40,891 bases of DNA from an uncultured Actinomycetes bacterium (GTDB lineage Bacteria; Actinomycetota; Actinomycetes; Nanopelagicales; Nanopelagicaceae). The notes under the pieces were generated by a model. That model had not been told where the DNA came from. It was given only the letters and a program-made list of their open reading frames with translations, and searched no databases. The stretch covers positions 1 to 40,891 of the forward strand of contig CAIMVH010000107.1 of NCBI GenBank assembly GCA_903844855.1. Direction: 5' to 3'. Within the stretch, counting starts at the first letter, position 1, and every line of letters starts with the position of its first letter. A program made the position numbers and the translations under genes. Of the stretch, positions 1 to 7,855 are shown one piece after another.

Positions 1-1
1 A

Positions 2-106
2 GTTGATGCCTTGGCCGCCCTAAATTTCGAACAGGAGAAGGCGCTCCAACTTCTGCGCACCCAACGTGTGTCTACGAGCGGCGACGAGCACTCTCTACGA
101 GCATGA
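2..106 (+). CDS. possible 3' end of an unidentified gene entering from the left edge
   Basis: An open frame runs from the window edge to a TGA at 104-106 and gives about 34 residues ending GDEHSLRA. It is rich in Leu, Ala and Glu, as a C-terminal helix would be. I do not recognise it. It would converge with the Trm112-like gene and overlap its 3' end by about 35 bp. Convergent 3' overlaps occur elsewhere in this window, but 34 codons can easily be open by chance. Confidence 0.2.
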   Translation, partial: VDALAALNFEQEKALQLLRTQRVSTSGDEHSLRA

Positions 107-236
107 TCGGAATTCCACCGCGAACTTCATAGGCAAGCGGACACTTGTTACAAAGCAATTCGTCTTTTACTAAGGTGAGTGTTCCATGGCATTCAGGACA
201 GACCAGCACATCGAGTAAGCGTTGATCTAGACTCAT
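72..236 (-). CDS. Trm112-like zinc-ribbon protein, 54 aa
   Basis: This small protein begins MSLDQRLLDVLVCPECHG and has two Cys-X2-Cys pairs (Cys13/Cys16 and Cys29/Cys32), the zinc-ribbon pattern of the Trm112/UPF0434 family. Eukaryotic and archaeal Trm112 proteins activate methyltransferases; the role of the short bacterial members is not settled. The ATG at 234-236 overlaps the phosphomannomutase TGA in an ATGA arrangement, so the two are probably translationally coupled. The same order, phosphomannomutase then a Trm112-like protein, is common in Actinobacteria. The length fits the family (about 55-65 aa). The identification is firm from the cysteine spacing and context; the function is open. 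Confidence 0.85.
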   Translation of the reverse strand: MSLDQRLLDVLVCPECHGTLTLVKDELLCNKCPLAYEVRGGIPIMLVESARRRS

Positions 237-1609
237 AGCCGAATCACTCCTAATACCTCATCTCGCAATTTCTCCATAGTAACTATATCTTTCGCCTCGA
301 CGTTGAGGCGAAGAAGAGGTTCAGTATTAGATGCTCGCACGTTAAACCACCATTGTTTCGTCGAAATAGTGATGCCATCTAAGTGATCCACTTCAATTCC
401 TTCGTGGGAAGCGTAAATTAACTCGATTTCTTTCATTTTGGAAAGACTGTCCGCCACAGTGGAATTAATCTCGCCACTGGCTACATACCGATCGTATGGG
501 CGAAGTACCGCAGAAAGTTTCGTTCCCTCAGGGGCATTACCTAGAGCACTCATTGCATGCAAAGCCGCCAACATCCCGGAGTCCGCGTTCCAGAAATCTG
601 CAAAATAGAAGTGGCCTGAATGCTCGCCGCCAAAGAGCGCAGACTCTTCCGCCATTTGCGCCTTTATGTATGAATGACCCACTCGACTTCGTACGGCCCG
701 GCCACCCAACTCTTCGACAACTTCTTTGACCGAACGCGAAGTGATCAAATTATGGATGATGGTAGATCCCGGTTTCCTGGCAAGCTCACGCGCAGCGATT
801 AAAGCAGTCAGAGTCGATGGTGAGACGATCTCGCCACGCTCATCAACAATGAAGCACCGATCTGCGTCACCATCAAATGCTAAACCTATGTCGGCACCGG
901 CTTTGATCACAGCGCTTTGGAGATCTCGCATGTTTGCCGGTTCGATCGGATTTGCTTCGTGGTGTGGAAATGAACCATCAAGTTCGAAGAAGAGTGGGGT
1001 CAGTGTGATTGGAAGTGAGGCGAAAACGGTGGGGACCGTATGCCCGCCCATGCCATTACCCGCGTCAACCACGATTTTGAGAGGGCGCATCTGCGAAAGA
1101 TCAACCAGCGAAAGCAAGTGATGAGCATATTCCGTGAGTAAGTCTTGGTGGCGAGCGCTTCCGCGGTGGCTGGCGAGCGGCGGCGCGGATCCTAAGATCT
1201 GCTCACGAATCTGGGTAAGTCCGCTCTCCTTACCAACTGGCGCTGCCCCGGCTCGACAGAGTTTGATCCCGTTATATGCGGCTGGATTATGGCTTGCTGT
1301 GAACATAGCTCCAGGAACGTCAAGGAAACCAGATGCGAAGTAAAGCTGATCTGTAGAAGCTAACCCGATGCGCACCACGTCGATGCCTTGATCCATCACT
1401 CCGTCGGCAAAAGCTGATGCAAGCGATGGCGAAGAGGGTCGCATATCTTCCCCGATAACTACCGATCTAGCGTCGGAAACAAAGAGTGCGAAAGCCGTTC
1501 CTGCTGCGTACGCAAGATCCTCGGTAAGTTGGGATCCCACCAATCCACGAACGTCATAGGCCTTGATTACTTGATCGAGCGCAGCCGGCTCAAATTCCCA
1601 TGAGTACAT
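233..1609 (-). CDS. manB: phosphomannomutase/phosphoglucomutase
   Basis: This 458-aa member of the alpha-D-phosphohexomutase family interconverts hexose 6-phosphate and 1-phosphate. All four hallmark motifs are present: the phosphoserine loop TASHNP with Ser106, the metal loop DGDAD at 246-250, the sugar-binding GGEHSGH at 327-333, and a C-terminal phosphate loop RASNTEP near 428. With the guanylyltransferase at 9107-10120 it would make GDP-mannose for envelope glycans, so phosphomannomutase is likelier than phosphoglucomutase, though the sequence alone does not separate them. The start ATG at 1607-1609 is preceded by TACTCT exactly 6 nt upstream and by no Shine-Dalgarno sequence, which suggests a leaderless mRNA. 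The downstream Trm112-like gene overlaps by 4 bp. Confidence 0.93.
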   Translation of the reverse strand: MYSWEFEPAALDQVIKAYDVRGLVGSQLTEDLAYAAGTAFALFVSDARSVVIGEDMRPSSPSLASAFADGVMDQGIDVVRIGLASTDQLYFASGFLDVPGAMFTASHNPAAYNGIKLCRAGAAPVGKESGLTQIREQILGSAPPLASHRGSARHQDLLTEYAHHLLSLVDLSQMRPLKIVVDAGNGMGGHTVPTVFASLPITLTPLFFELDGSFPHHEANPIEPANMRDLQSAVIKAGADIGLAFDGDADRCFIVDERGEIVSPSTLTALIAARELARKPGSTIIHNLITSRSVKEVVEELGGRAVRSRVGHSYIKAQMAEESALFGGEHSGHFYFADFWNADSGMLAALHAMSALGNAPEGTKLSAVLRPYDRYVASGEINSTVADSLSKMKEIELIYASHEGIEVDHLDGITISTKQWWFNVRASNTEPLLRLNVEAKDIVTMEKLRDEVLGVIRL

Positions 1610-1615
1610 AGGAAA

Positions 1616-1621
1616 AGAGTA
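1616..1621 (-). promoter_or_regulatory. -10 box for leaderless manB
   Basis: TACTCT on the minus strand lies 6 nt before the manB ATG. It fits TANNNT at the spacing expected when transcription begins at the start codon. Confidence 0.5.
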
Positions 1622-1651
1622 CTGGGATCTCTTCTTCGTAAGGAGTGGTGG

Positions 1652-2005
1652 CTACCGATCGGTGGGAAGGACCCGTAAATGGCCGCGGCGTCCCACCTCG
1701 GGCATGAGCGTTGCCGTGACCGTTTCTTGATGCAACGGCCGAGCTGCCTCACGCACCGCGTTGGCAATGGCCAATAAATCGTCATCACTTGGTTCTGGCG
1801 TCGCGTGGTTCTCTTCCAGGCGCACGACTTCCCATCCAAGGGGAGCCGTGAGGCGATCACTATGCAGAGCGCAGAGATCGTAAGCATGCGGCTCAGCGTA
1901 TGTAGCTAAGGGTCCAAGAACTGCCATGGAATCGGCATAGATATATGTCAAAGTGGCCACGGCGCTACCGTCGCACCCGGTCTTTGAACATTTTCTTCCA
2001 GCCAT
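1652..2005 (-). CDS. DUF3499 family protein
   Basis: This 117-aa cytoplasmic protein starts MAGRKCSKTGC and continues with ATLTYIYADSMAVLGPLA and YAEPHAYDLCALH, the conserved block of actinobacterial DUF3499. Cys6, Cys11 and the later Cys in YDLC could bind metal. The function is unknown. A longer frame opens to 2056, but the family normally begins at this internal Met, and TAACTT lies 7 nt before this ATG, so 2005 is chosen. It follows DUF5719 by 22 bp. In mycobacteria DUF3499 also lies between whiB2 and phosphomannomutase, so the linkage to envelope mannose metabolism is conserved. Confidence in the family is high; there is no evidence for a biochemical role. Confidence 0.88.
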   Translation of the reverse strand: MAGRKCSKTGCDGSAVATLTYIYADSMAVLGPLATYAEPHAYDLCALHSDRLTAPLGWEVVRLEENHATPEPSDDDLLAIANAVREAARPLHQETVTATLMPEVGRRGHLRVLPTDR

Positions 2006-2012
2006 AACGAGC

Positions 2013-2018
2013 AAGTTA
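2013..2018 (-). promoter_or_regulatory. -10 box for the DUF3499 gene
   Basis: TAACTT on the minus strand sits 7 nt before the ATG at 2005. It supports the internal start and a near-leaderless transcript. Confidence 0.4.
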
Positions 2019-2027
2019 TCGCGACTC

Positions 2028-3395
2028 TCACCCAGAAGTGGGCAATGACGCGCCACCTCGGGTGACAGAAAGATCGCTTATCGGCATTGAACCACTTCCC
2101 ACCCGCACGCGATTGCGAATAGGCAAGAGTGCAATACCCGACGAGTCAGTAAGCAGGATTGAACCATGCACGGTGCCGTCGCTACTGACTTGGATCAAGG
2201 CCCAGTTCTTCGATTCGTTCACCCAAGTTGTTAATTTCTCTGTTGTAACGGCGAGTGAGGTCACGCCTCGAGACCCCGCTTTTACCAACACCACAGAAGA
2301 GCCCCGTGAAGCTATGAGCGCGAGGATGCCCTTTGGTGGCACTAGAAGCGCACTCTCTTTTTCCATTCCGCCAACAGAAGGAGACCACGCGTAATCGACG
2401 TCATCATTATTGACACTTGCAACAACGGGTGCATCAGAGGAAATGCGTAGTGCAGAGAGATCCAGTGGAACACTCGCCGTAAAGGTGAACTCCTTCACTC
2501 GACCAGCTTCGAGCAAAATGCCATCTAAACCCACAGGAATATAGGATCCGTCACTAGCTAGCAGGGTTGCCGTAAAAGTGGCGCCACTTTCGCCTGGCGC
2601 CAAGACTCTGAGAGTGCGAATCGACCCGCTTGTTTGAGGGACAACTGGCGCTTTCTTCACCTTCTTCTTTGTCAATTTCGTAGCTGGCTTTTTTGCTGCA
2701 CTCTTTTTGACCCCGATAACTATTGGGATTATTTGTTCCAGGGAAGGCGCCGCGCTCGAAGAAATATAATCGGCGCCCCCCGATTTAAATCCTGTCTTGC
2801 GCTTTGACTGCAGAGCGATAGAGACTCGGCCTACTTGAGGTTCAATGTAAAGCACCATTGATTTTACTCCTGGTGCAAGAGTGTCTAGCCGTACGCTTCT
2901 TGAAGTTCGTGCGCCGACCGTAATAGCAGTTTCCAGCGGGCGATCCTGATTGCTCCACATCTTCACCAACAACGTTGCCGCACTCGCGCCATCATTTGCC
3001 AGCACAAGCTGATCTTGACTTGCAATATCACTTGAACCACCCACAAACCAAGCAGGCTCAGCAATTCCTGGACAAGCAAGGAGAGAAAGCCCTTCACTTC
3101 GATCAACTAAAATAGGAGCCCCGGAACTTTCAGAGATCTCCAACCATTCCTTTGGCAGCGGGGTGAGAATCGTAAAATCCTTCTTCACTCCGACCATCTT
3201 TGAATTCTTACCGCGAAAGAGTTGCACCTTACTTGAGGCACCCGCAACAACAATTTGAGTGCTGTTTTTGCTCGCTGGACAAATCTCTGGAGAGTAGCGC
3301 AAGCTCTGCAACTCGCTCTCGACTGCTGCATGCGGAAGCAGGGAAACAATCACAGTTGTGATAGCAAGTAATGCGACGAAGAGATACTTTCTCAT
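2028..3395 (-). CDS. DUF5719 family secreted or membrane-anchored protein
   Basis: This is a 455-aa protein with a signal peptide or anchor (MRKYLFVALLAITTVIVSLL), so most of it should lie outside the membrane. The rest is beta-rich with no catalytic motif I recognise. Around residues 230-255 there is a Lys/Ala-rich linker (KKSAAKKPATKLTKKKVKK) dividing it into two halves that look like repeated beta domains; both contain 'vulnerable to ornament' patterns such as VSVNND and VRLDTLAPG. DUF5719 genes usually follow a large multi-spanning glycosyltransferase, as here, with a 4-bp ATGA overlap. The pairing suggests that it works with that enzyme in building or exporting an envelope glycan; this is inferred from context only. 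The family call rests on position and general character. Confidence 0.72.
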   Translation of the reverse strand: MRKYLFVALLAITTVIVSLLPHAAVESELQSLRYSPEICPASKNSTQIVVAGASSKVQLFRGKNSKMVGVKKDFTILTPLPKEWLEISESSGAPILVDRSEGLSLLACPGIAEPAWFVGGSSDIASQDQLVLANDGASAATLLVKMWSNQDRPLETAITVGARTSRSVRLDTLAPGVKSMVLYIEPQVGRVSIALQSKRKTGFKSGGADYISSSAAPSLEQIIPIVIGVKKSAAKKPATKLTKKKVKKAPVVPQTSGSIRTLRVLAPGESGATFTATLLASDGSYIPVGLDGILLEAGRVKEFTFTASVPLDLSALRISSDAPVVASVNNDDVDYAWSPSVGGMEKESALLVPPKGILALIASRGSSVVLVKAGSRGVTSLAVTTEKLTTWVNESKNWALIQVSSDGTVHGSILLTDSSGIALLPIRNRVRVGSGSMPISDLSVTRGGASLPTSG

Positions 3396-6300
3396 GAAAC
3401 CTCTTCATCAGGTCGATCAACCCAACGTCGCCCGCCCGGAAGGCACATGATGAGCAGCGCGATAAGAGTAAGAAATTGCAACCCGAGAGCAAGTCTGCGC
3501 AATGAACTGTCGTGAATGAGTCGAAGTTCTCCGGCCTGGCTGATGCTATAAGTGGGGTTCCAACTACCAGACTCGACTGGCTTAAGAATCTCTTCGTCGA
3601 GCAGCACACTCCACTTAGCATCCACCTTCTCGCTAAGTGAAAGTTTTCCCGGGCCTGGGATTGCAACTTGGGCTGAGACCCGGCTGGAGGGCAGCACAAT
3701 GGGACTCTCCGCTCCATCGCTTAAGAAGACTAGCCTCCCCGACGGATTTGTTATCTTCCACAGAGCACCTTGTTCTGTCGCCGAAACACGTCTGAGACCG
3801 CCAACGCCATCTAAAACTCTTGAGAGTGCGGCAGGTGCAGGCGATGTCACGAATACATACTTGATAGCGAACTGTCCGAGGACTCGACTCGTGGTATTTG
3901 ATCCACCCGTCATAAGTTCAGCGAGGGTTTTTTCGAGCAATTCGGGCATGAGGCCACTCACCTCAGGATCACCGAGAACAGAAGTTCCTTCGCGCACCAC
4001 CGAATACTTAGTCCCTGAACTAGTAGCTCGCAATACCAAGACGCGTGACCGATCCGTCGATTGCAATGACGCAGCCACAAAAGCGGGAAGGATCTGCTCG
4101 CTATTCGAAATAAGAGGCGAAGGTGTAAGGATCTGCCAGCCAATTCCGGTTGCAATACTTATCAAGAGCGCGACAGTGGTAACGAGAGATTCAACATGTT
4201 GCTTTGAGAGAGGCGAATTTCTTAAACGATCACTTAATCCATCAGAAACAAGTGCCAATGCATAGATTGCAAGTGCGGTGGCCAAAAGCACACCCGGACC
4301 ACTCCATAAACGGCTAGGCACTGGCGAACCATATGGAGTCACCATAAGTGCCGAGAGCAAGATTGAAATAGTAAGCACCGTAATGCTGAGGGTGGCAAAA
4401 ATACGAATACGCGCGCGTCCACTTCTTATGACCACCAGTAACACACCTAGCAGAAGTGGTGCACCCATCCAGAACGGTGGCGAATAAAAACCACCAGGAT
4501 TAAAGAGCGCAAGATTCCATACGTTGCCACTTTCAGGACCGAGTCCAAAGGAGCGGAGCCAAAGAGTGGGATGGAGTATCGCACTCAGCGACCATGGGAG
4601 GAGAGCGAGGACAGGGGTCAGCACGGAGAGAGCAACCAAAATTCCTACACGTTTCCGGCCCTGTGCACGCGCCTTAAAGATGAGAGCACCCACCACAAGA
4701 AGAAAGGAAAAAATGAGCTGCGGAAGCAGAGCGATCATCACTATGGCGACAAATAATGATCGCCATAGTTTTGCCTGCGAAAAACTCTCACGTTGAAGTA
4801 CTGAACTGGCTCCACTCCACCAAATATTGAGAGCCCACGGCAAGATCATCGCGGCAAGGATCAAGGTGAGTTCCCCATCTGACATGGCGATAAGCAGAAC
4901 TGGTGAGAAGGAGTAGATGACAGATCCTGCGATCCGGATCCCACGATCGTGCACATGTCTACCCAAGGCACGATGCATCGTGATGCCAGTGATCGGCATT
5001 GCTAAGAAGAAGATAAGTGAGACGAGTACTTGTAGGTTTCCAAAAGTGATTATCGAGAAGAACCCAAGAATTAACATCCAAGGTGGGGCTGGTGTGGAAG
5101 TGCCAATCCCGATGGGATGCCAGGAATCAAAGTAAGTACTGATCAGGTCTGCGCCACTAGCGGGTGCTGGCAAGAGCGCGCCGCCTGAAAGATTGCCCCA
5201 CTTGCCTCTGAACGCAACAAGATTGATCAGTGTGAGAATTAAGAAGAGTGAAACTGCCGGAATTTTGAGTGCCCGCAATAAGAACGAATTGCTCTTCACT
5301 ATCGCTTCATCATCTTCGGCAACGGCATAACGTGCGTCGGAAAAAGATGTAGACGGGTTTGACATAGGCGCTATGCCCTTAAAGACCAATTCCCGTAAAG
5401 ATTCAAATGCCAATCGAATCTGTGATCCATTAGGGGCCAAATACGAAGAAACGGCGCTGGCCGGAAGCAATCTGGACTGAGCACGAACTCTACGAGCGGT
5501 ACGAATAAGGTCGGGGCGAGCAAGGATGAGTGCAAGTGCTGCTATCTCATCACCGGCATAACCCGGAAGTTTGGCGAAGAGATAACCGATCGTCCGCACT
5601 ACCGTCGAAACTACGAGTCGAGCCAGTACCTGCGGCAGGCGCCAGCGTGATGAATTGGCCAATAAGACATAATTTGCGTTTCGGCGATCAAGCAAGTGTG
5701 GGCGGTGCAAGGTGGCACCTTCGACATCGATTTCTCGTCGCTCCGTGGCCGCCGCTTCGGCGTGTAGTACGACGGCATCAGGGACGGCAATAATTCGGTG
5801 TCCAGCAACATTTACCCGCCACCCAAAGTCGATGTCATCGCGAAAGAGCGTGAGGTGTGGGTCAAAGCCAGAAAGCTCTTGCCAGACATCAAGTCGAATG
5901 AGTGCACCGGCAGAACTCACTGCTAATACATCTCGCACACCATCGTGTTGGCCCTGGTCACGTTCTCGGCGCTCTAAACCAGTCCAGCGTGCACCATTAC
6001 CAGCGATGGAAACACCAACTTCAAGTAAATGATTCCGATCGTGCCATCCTCGAATCTTGGGACCCGCCATCGCCACGCTCGGCGCATCGGCCAATGCGGA
6101 AACCAATTTCTCAAGCGCGTCTGGGAGGGGCGCACAATCATCGTGCAATAACCAAATCCACGTTTTACTGGGATCTGTATCGATCTCTTCTGTAATCCAA
6201 TCCACACCTAAATTAACGGCTTCACCAAAGCCCGAATTTCGATCTGTACTTCGAAGAGGAATCGATGCTTCTTGAAGTAGACCAATACTTCGATCGAGAG

Positions 6301-6490
6301 AACCTGTATCGATTGCCCGGATTGATTGGGGCGAGTACGTCAGATCTGAAAGCGACGTGATTAATTCAGGGAGCCAACGTGCGCCGTCATGTGTGACGAC
6401 TAGTGCATGTATCGCCTGGTTAAATGGCGCGGCGCTTAAGCCTGCGTCGCTCGCGCTCAGAGAGGCCGCCCCAGATTCCAAATCGCTCAT
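3392..6490 (-). CDS. large membrane glycosyltransferase, GT2 N-terminal domain
   Basis: This protein of about 1032 aa has a cytoplasmic GT-A domain in its first 280 residues (AIHALVVTHDGARWLPELI at the start, then IDTGS and LLHDDCAPLPDA, the DxD-like metal site). About a dozen hydrophobic segments follow between residues 400 and 790, then a soluble stretch and a final membrane helix near the C terminus. It probably transfers a sugar from a nucleotide or lipid donor to an envelope acceptor; donor and acceptor cannot be read. It is followed by DUF5719 with a 4-bp overlap. The start is uncertain: ATG at 6490 and a TTG at 6499 both lie inside whiB, and no standard start codon lies between the whiB stop and the conserved ALVVTHDG strand. 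Confidence 0.85.
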   Translation of the reverse strand: MSDLESGAASLSASDAGLSAAPFNQAIHALVVTHDGARWLPELITSLSDLTYSPQSIRAIDTGSLDRSIGLLQEASIPLRSTDRNSGFGEAVNLGVDWITEEIDTDPSKTWIWLLHDDCAPLPDALEKLVSALADAPSVAMAGPKIRGWHDRNHLLEVGVSIAGNGARWTGLERRERDQGQHDGVRDVLAVSSAGALIRLDVWQELSGFDPHLTLFRDDIDFGWRVNVAGHRIIAVPDAVVLHAEAAATERREIDVEGATLHRPHLLDRRNANYVLLANSSRWRLPQVLARLVVSTVVRTIGYLFAKLPGYAGDEIAALALILARPDLIRTARRVRAQSRLLPASAVSSYLAPNGSQIRLAFESLRELVFKGIAPMSNPSTSFSDARYAVAEDDEAIVKSNSFLLRALKIPAVSLFLILTLINLVAFRGKWGNLSGGALLPAPASGADLISTYFDSWHPIGIGTSTPAPPWMLILGFFSIITFGNLQVLVSLIFFLAMPITGITMHRALGRHVHDRGIRIAGSVIYSFSPVLLIAMSDGELTLILAAMILPWALNIWWSGASSVLQRESFSQAKLWRSLFVAIVMIALLPQLIFSFLLVVGALIFKARAQGRKRVGILVALSVLTPVLALLPWSLSAILHPTLWLRSFGLGPESGNVWNLALFNPGGFYSPPFWMGAPLLLGVLLVVIRSGRARIRIFATLSITVLTISILLSALMVTPYGSPVPSRLWSGPGVLLATALAIYALALVSDGLSDRLRNSPLSKQHVESLVTTVALLISIATGIGWQILTPSPLISNSEQILPAFVAASLQSTDRSRVLVLRATSSGTKYSVVREGTSVLGDPEVSGLMPELLEKTLAELMTGGSNTTSRVLGQFAIKYVFVTSPAPAALSRVLDGVGGLRRVSATEQGALWKITNPSGRLVFLSDGAESPIVLPSSRVSAQVAIPGPGKLSLSEKVDAKWSVLLDEEILKPVESGSWNPTYSISQAGELRLIHDSSLRRLALGLQFLTLIALLIMCLPGGRRWVDRPDEEVS

Positions 6491-6677
6491 CGTGAGCAAG
6501 AGCGTAATCTAGACACTCGGAGCGAACATCACATGAGAGGCACACTCGCTTCGCTTCACGCGTAGAACCGCCTTTTTCTGGAAAAAATGCCTCAGGATCG
6601 GTCTGGGCGCAGAGTGCACGCTCCTGCCAGGTCATCTCTTGATTTTCCGTGGTGGATAAGGGAAAACTCTCGCTCAC
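6420..6677 (-). CDS. whiB2: WhiB family transcriptional regulator, WhiB2-like
   Basis: This 85-aa protein has the four WhiB cluster ligands, Cys23, Cys46, Cys49 and Cys55 (C-X22-C-X2-C-X5-C), followed by GIWGGLSERERR, the WhiB tryptophan-glycine turn, and a basic tail. WhiB proteins bind a [4Fe-4S] cluster and act with the principal sigma factor. Position, divergent from fbiA-fbiB, matches mycobacterial whiB2 (whmD), which is linked to septation and division; the subtype call rests on synteny. The start is the GTG at 6675-6677, with a good Shine-Dalgarno (GAGAGGAG) upstream. The glycosyltransferase frame begins inside the last 70-80 bases of whiB. The promoter region carries three TGTAA-type half-sites. 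Confidence 0.93.
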   Translation of the reverse strand: MSESFPLSTTENQEMTWQERALCAQTDPEAFFPEKGGSTREAKRVCLSCDVRSECLDYALAHDERFGIWGGLSERERRRLKRRAI

Positions 6678-6741
6678 AGTGAGCTCCTCTCAATCAAGCA
6701 AGATCGCCAGCGCCAGATCTTTAGCACCAGGTCGCGATGTA

Positions 6742-6766
6742 TGTAAGTAAATTACACGCTTGTAAT
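6742..6766. promoter_or_regulatory. triple TGTAA half-site, putative operator and whiB promoter
   Basis: TGTAA (6742-6746), TTACA (6752-6756) and TGTAA (6761-6765) are spaced about one helical turn apart. They form two overlapping dyads, of which 6751-6766 (ATTACA-CGCT-TGTAAT) is perfect with 6-bp arms. On the minus strand TTGCCT, 16 nt, TGTAAT would make a reasonable whiB promoter whose -10 element is one arm. A regulator bound here could control whiB and perhaps fbiA. Confidence 0.5.
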
Positions 6767-6844
6767 GCGAGTAGGCAACCCCTGCCGCGGTTCAGAGTGG
6801 GCTAAATCGGACATTTCCTGCGTCGTTGAGGGGGTAGCCCATGA

Positions 6845-7855
6845 TTGACTTGCCCTATGACAATTTCTGAGCCTGGCTCCAGGGTTCCCGCCGCAGCTGG
6901 GCTCAAGATTGTGGCTCTAGCCGGTGGCATCGGTGGGGCCCGATTTCTGCGAGGGCTCAAAGCCGCCGCCCCCGATGCCGAAATAACGGTTATTGGAAAT
7001 ACCGGCGACGATATAGAACTCTTTGGTTTGCAGATTTCTCCTGACCTCGACACCGTGATGTACACCTTAGGAAATGGGATACATGAAGAGCAGGGCTGGG
7101 GCAGGCGCGATGAAACTTTTGTCGTGAAAGAAGAGCTTGCTATCTATGGGGTGACGCCACAATGGTTTGGTTTAGGTGACCGTGACATCGCTACCCATGT
7201 TGTGCGTACGCAGATGCGTCACGCCGGTTATCCACTCTCACAAGTCACCGCAGCACTCTGTGATCGATGGAAGCCGGGCGTACAACTACTTCCAATGACG
7301 GATGACCGGGTTGAGACACACGTAGAAATCGAAGATGAAGATGGCCGTCGATTCATTCACTTTCAAGAGTGGTGGATTAAGTTTCGTGCGAATACACCCG
7401 CGCTTCGGATCATCCCCATCAATGCGGAGAGCGCCACACCAGCTCCCGGCGTCATCGATGCCATCAAGAACGCTGATGTCATCCTCTTTCCGCCAAGCAA
7501 CCCCGTCGTATCAATTGGAACGATTCTTTCAATTCCGGGAATTCGGCGGGCACTTATGGCATCGAAGGCACCATTGGTCGGTGTCTCACCAATTATTGGT
7601 GGTTCACCTGTGCGTGGCATGGCAGATGCGTGCTTAGCGGCCATCGACGTGAAGAGTTCGGCCTTTGGTATCGCCGAACATTATGGTGCTCGTGCCAACG
7701 GTGGCCTTTTGCATGGCTGGTTAGTAGCCGAAGTCGACAACGACTGTGTCCTTGATGGATTAAAAGTAATTGCGCGCCCACTCATTATGAAGGATCTAGA
7801 AACCTCTCGTGACATTGCAGGTGCTGCTCTAGAATTAGCGCTGTCATTCTCGTGA
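6845..7855 (+). CDS. fbiA: FbiA, phosphoenolpyruvate/2-phospholactate transferase of F420 synthesis
   Basis: This enzyme transfers the phospho-carboxylate moiety to the deazaflavin Fo, making the F420-0 precursor. Recognisable CofD/FbiA blocks include VALAGGIGGARFLRGLK at the N terminus, SPDLDTVMYTLG, RDETF, LGDRDIATHVVRTQM, PLSQVTAALCDRW, FQEWW, PPSNPVVSIG and SPIIGGSPVRGMAD. Overall it tracks the mycobacterial protein closely. The start is ambiguous: TTG at 6845 has GAGGGGG (6828-6834) at 10 nt, while ATG at 6857 lacks a nearby ribosome site. An ATG at 6841 in another frame gives only nine codons. The fbiB GTG overlaps its stop by 4 bp, so the two are co-translated. It diverges from whiB. 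Confidence 0.94.
   Translation: MTCPMTISEPGSRVPAAAGLKIVALAGGIGGARFLRGLKAAAPDAEITVIGNTGDDIELFGLQISPDLDTVMYTLGNGIHEEQGWGRRDETFVVKEELAIYGVTPQWFGLGDRDIATHVVRTQMRHAGYPLSQVTAALCDRWKPGVQLLPMTDDRVETHVEIEDEDGRRFIHFQEWWIKFRANTPALRIIPINAESATPAPGVIDAIKNADVILFPPSNPVVSIGTILSIPGIRRALMASKAPLVGVSPIIGGSPVRGMADACLAAIDVKSSAFGIAEHYGARANGGLLHGWLVAEVDNDCVLDGLKVIARPLIMKDLETSRDIAGAALELALSFS

Noticed and set aside
1-71. Minus-strand gene continuing past the Trm112-like stop
   Set aside because: Frames are open over only about 70 bases and no start or family signal is visible.
3552-4265. Plus-strand open frame opposite the glycosyltransferase
   Set aside because: It is a shadow frame: no recognisable domain and no ribosome site, while the minus-strand gene is well supported. 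Similar antisense frames were dropped throughout.
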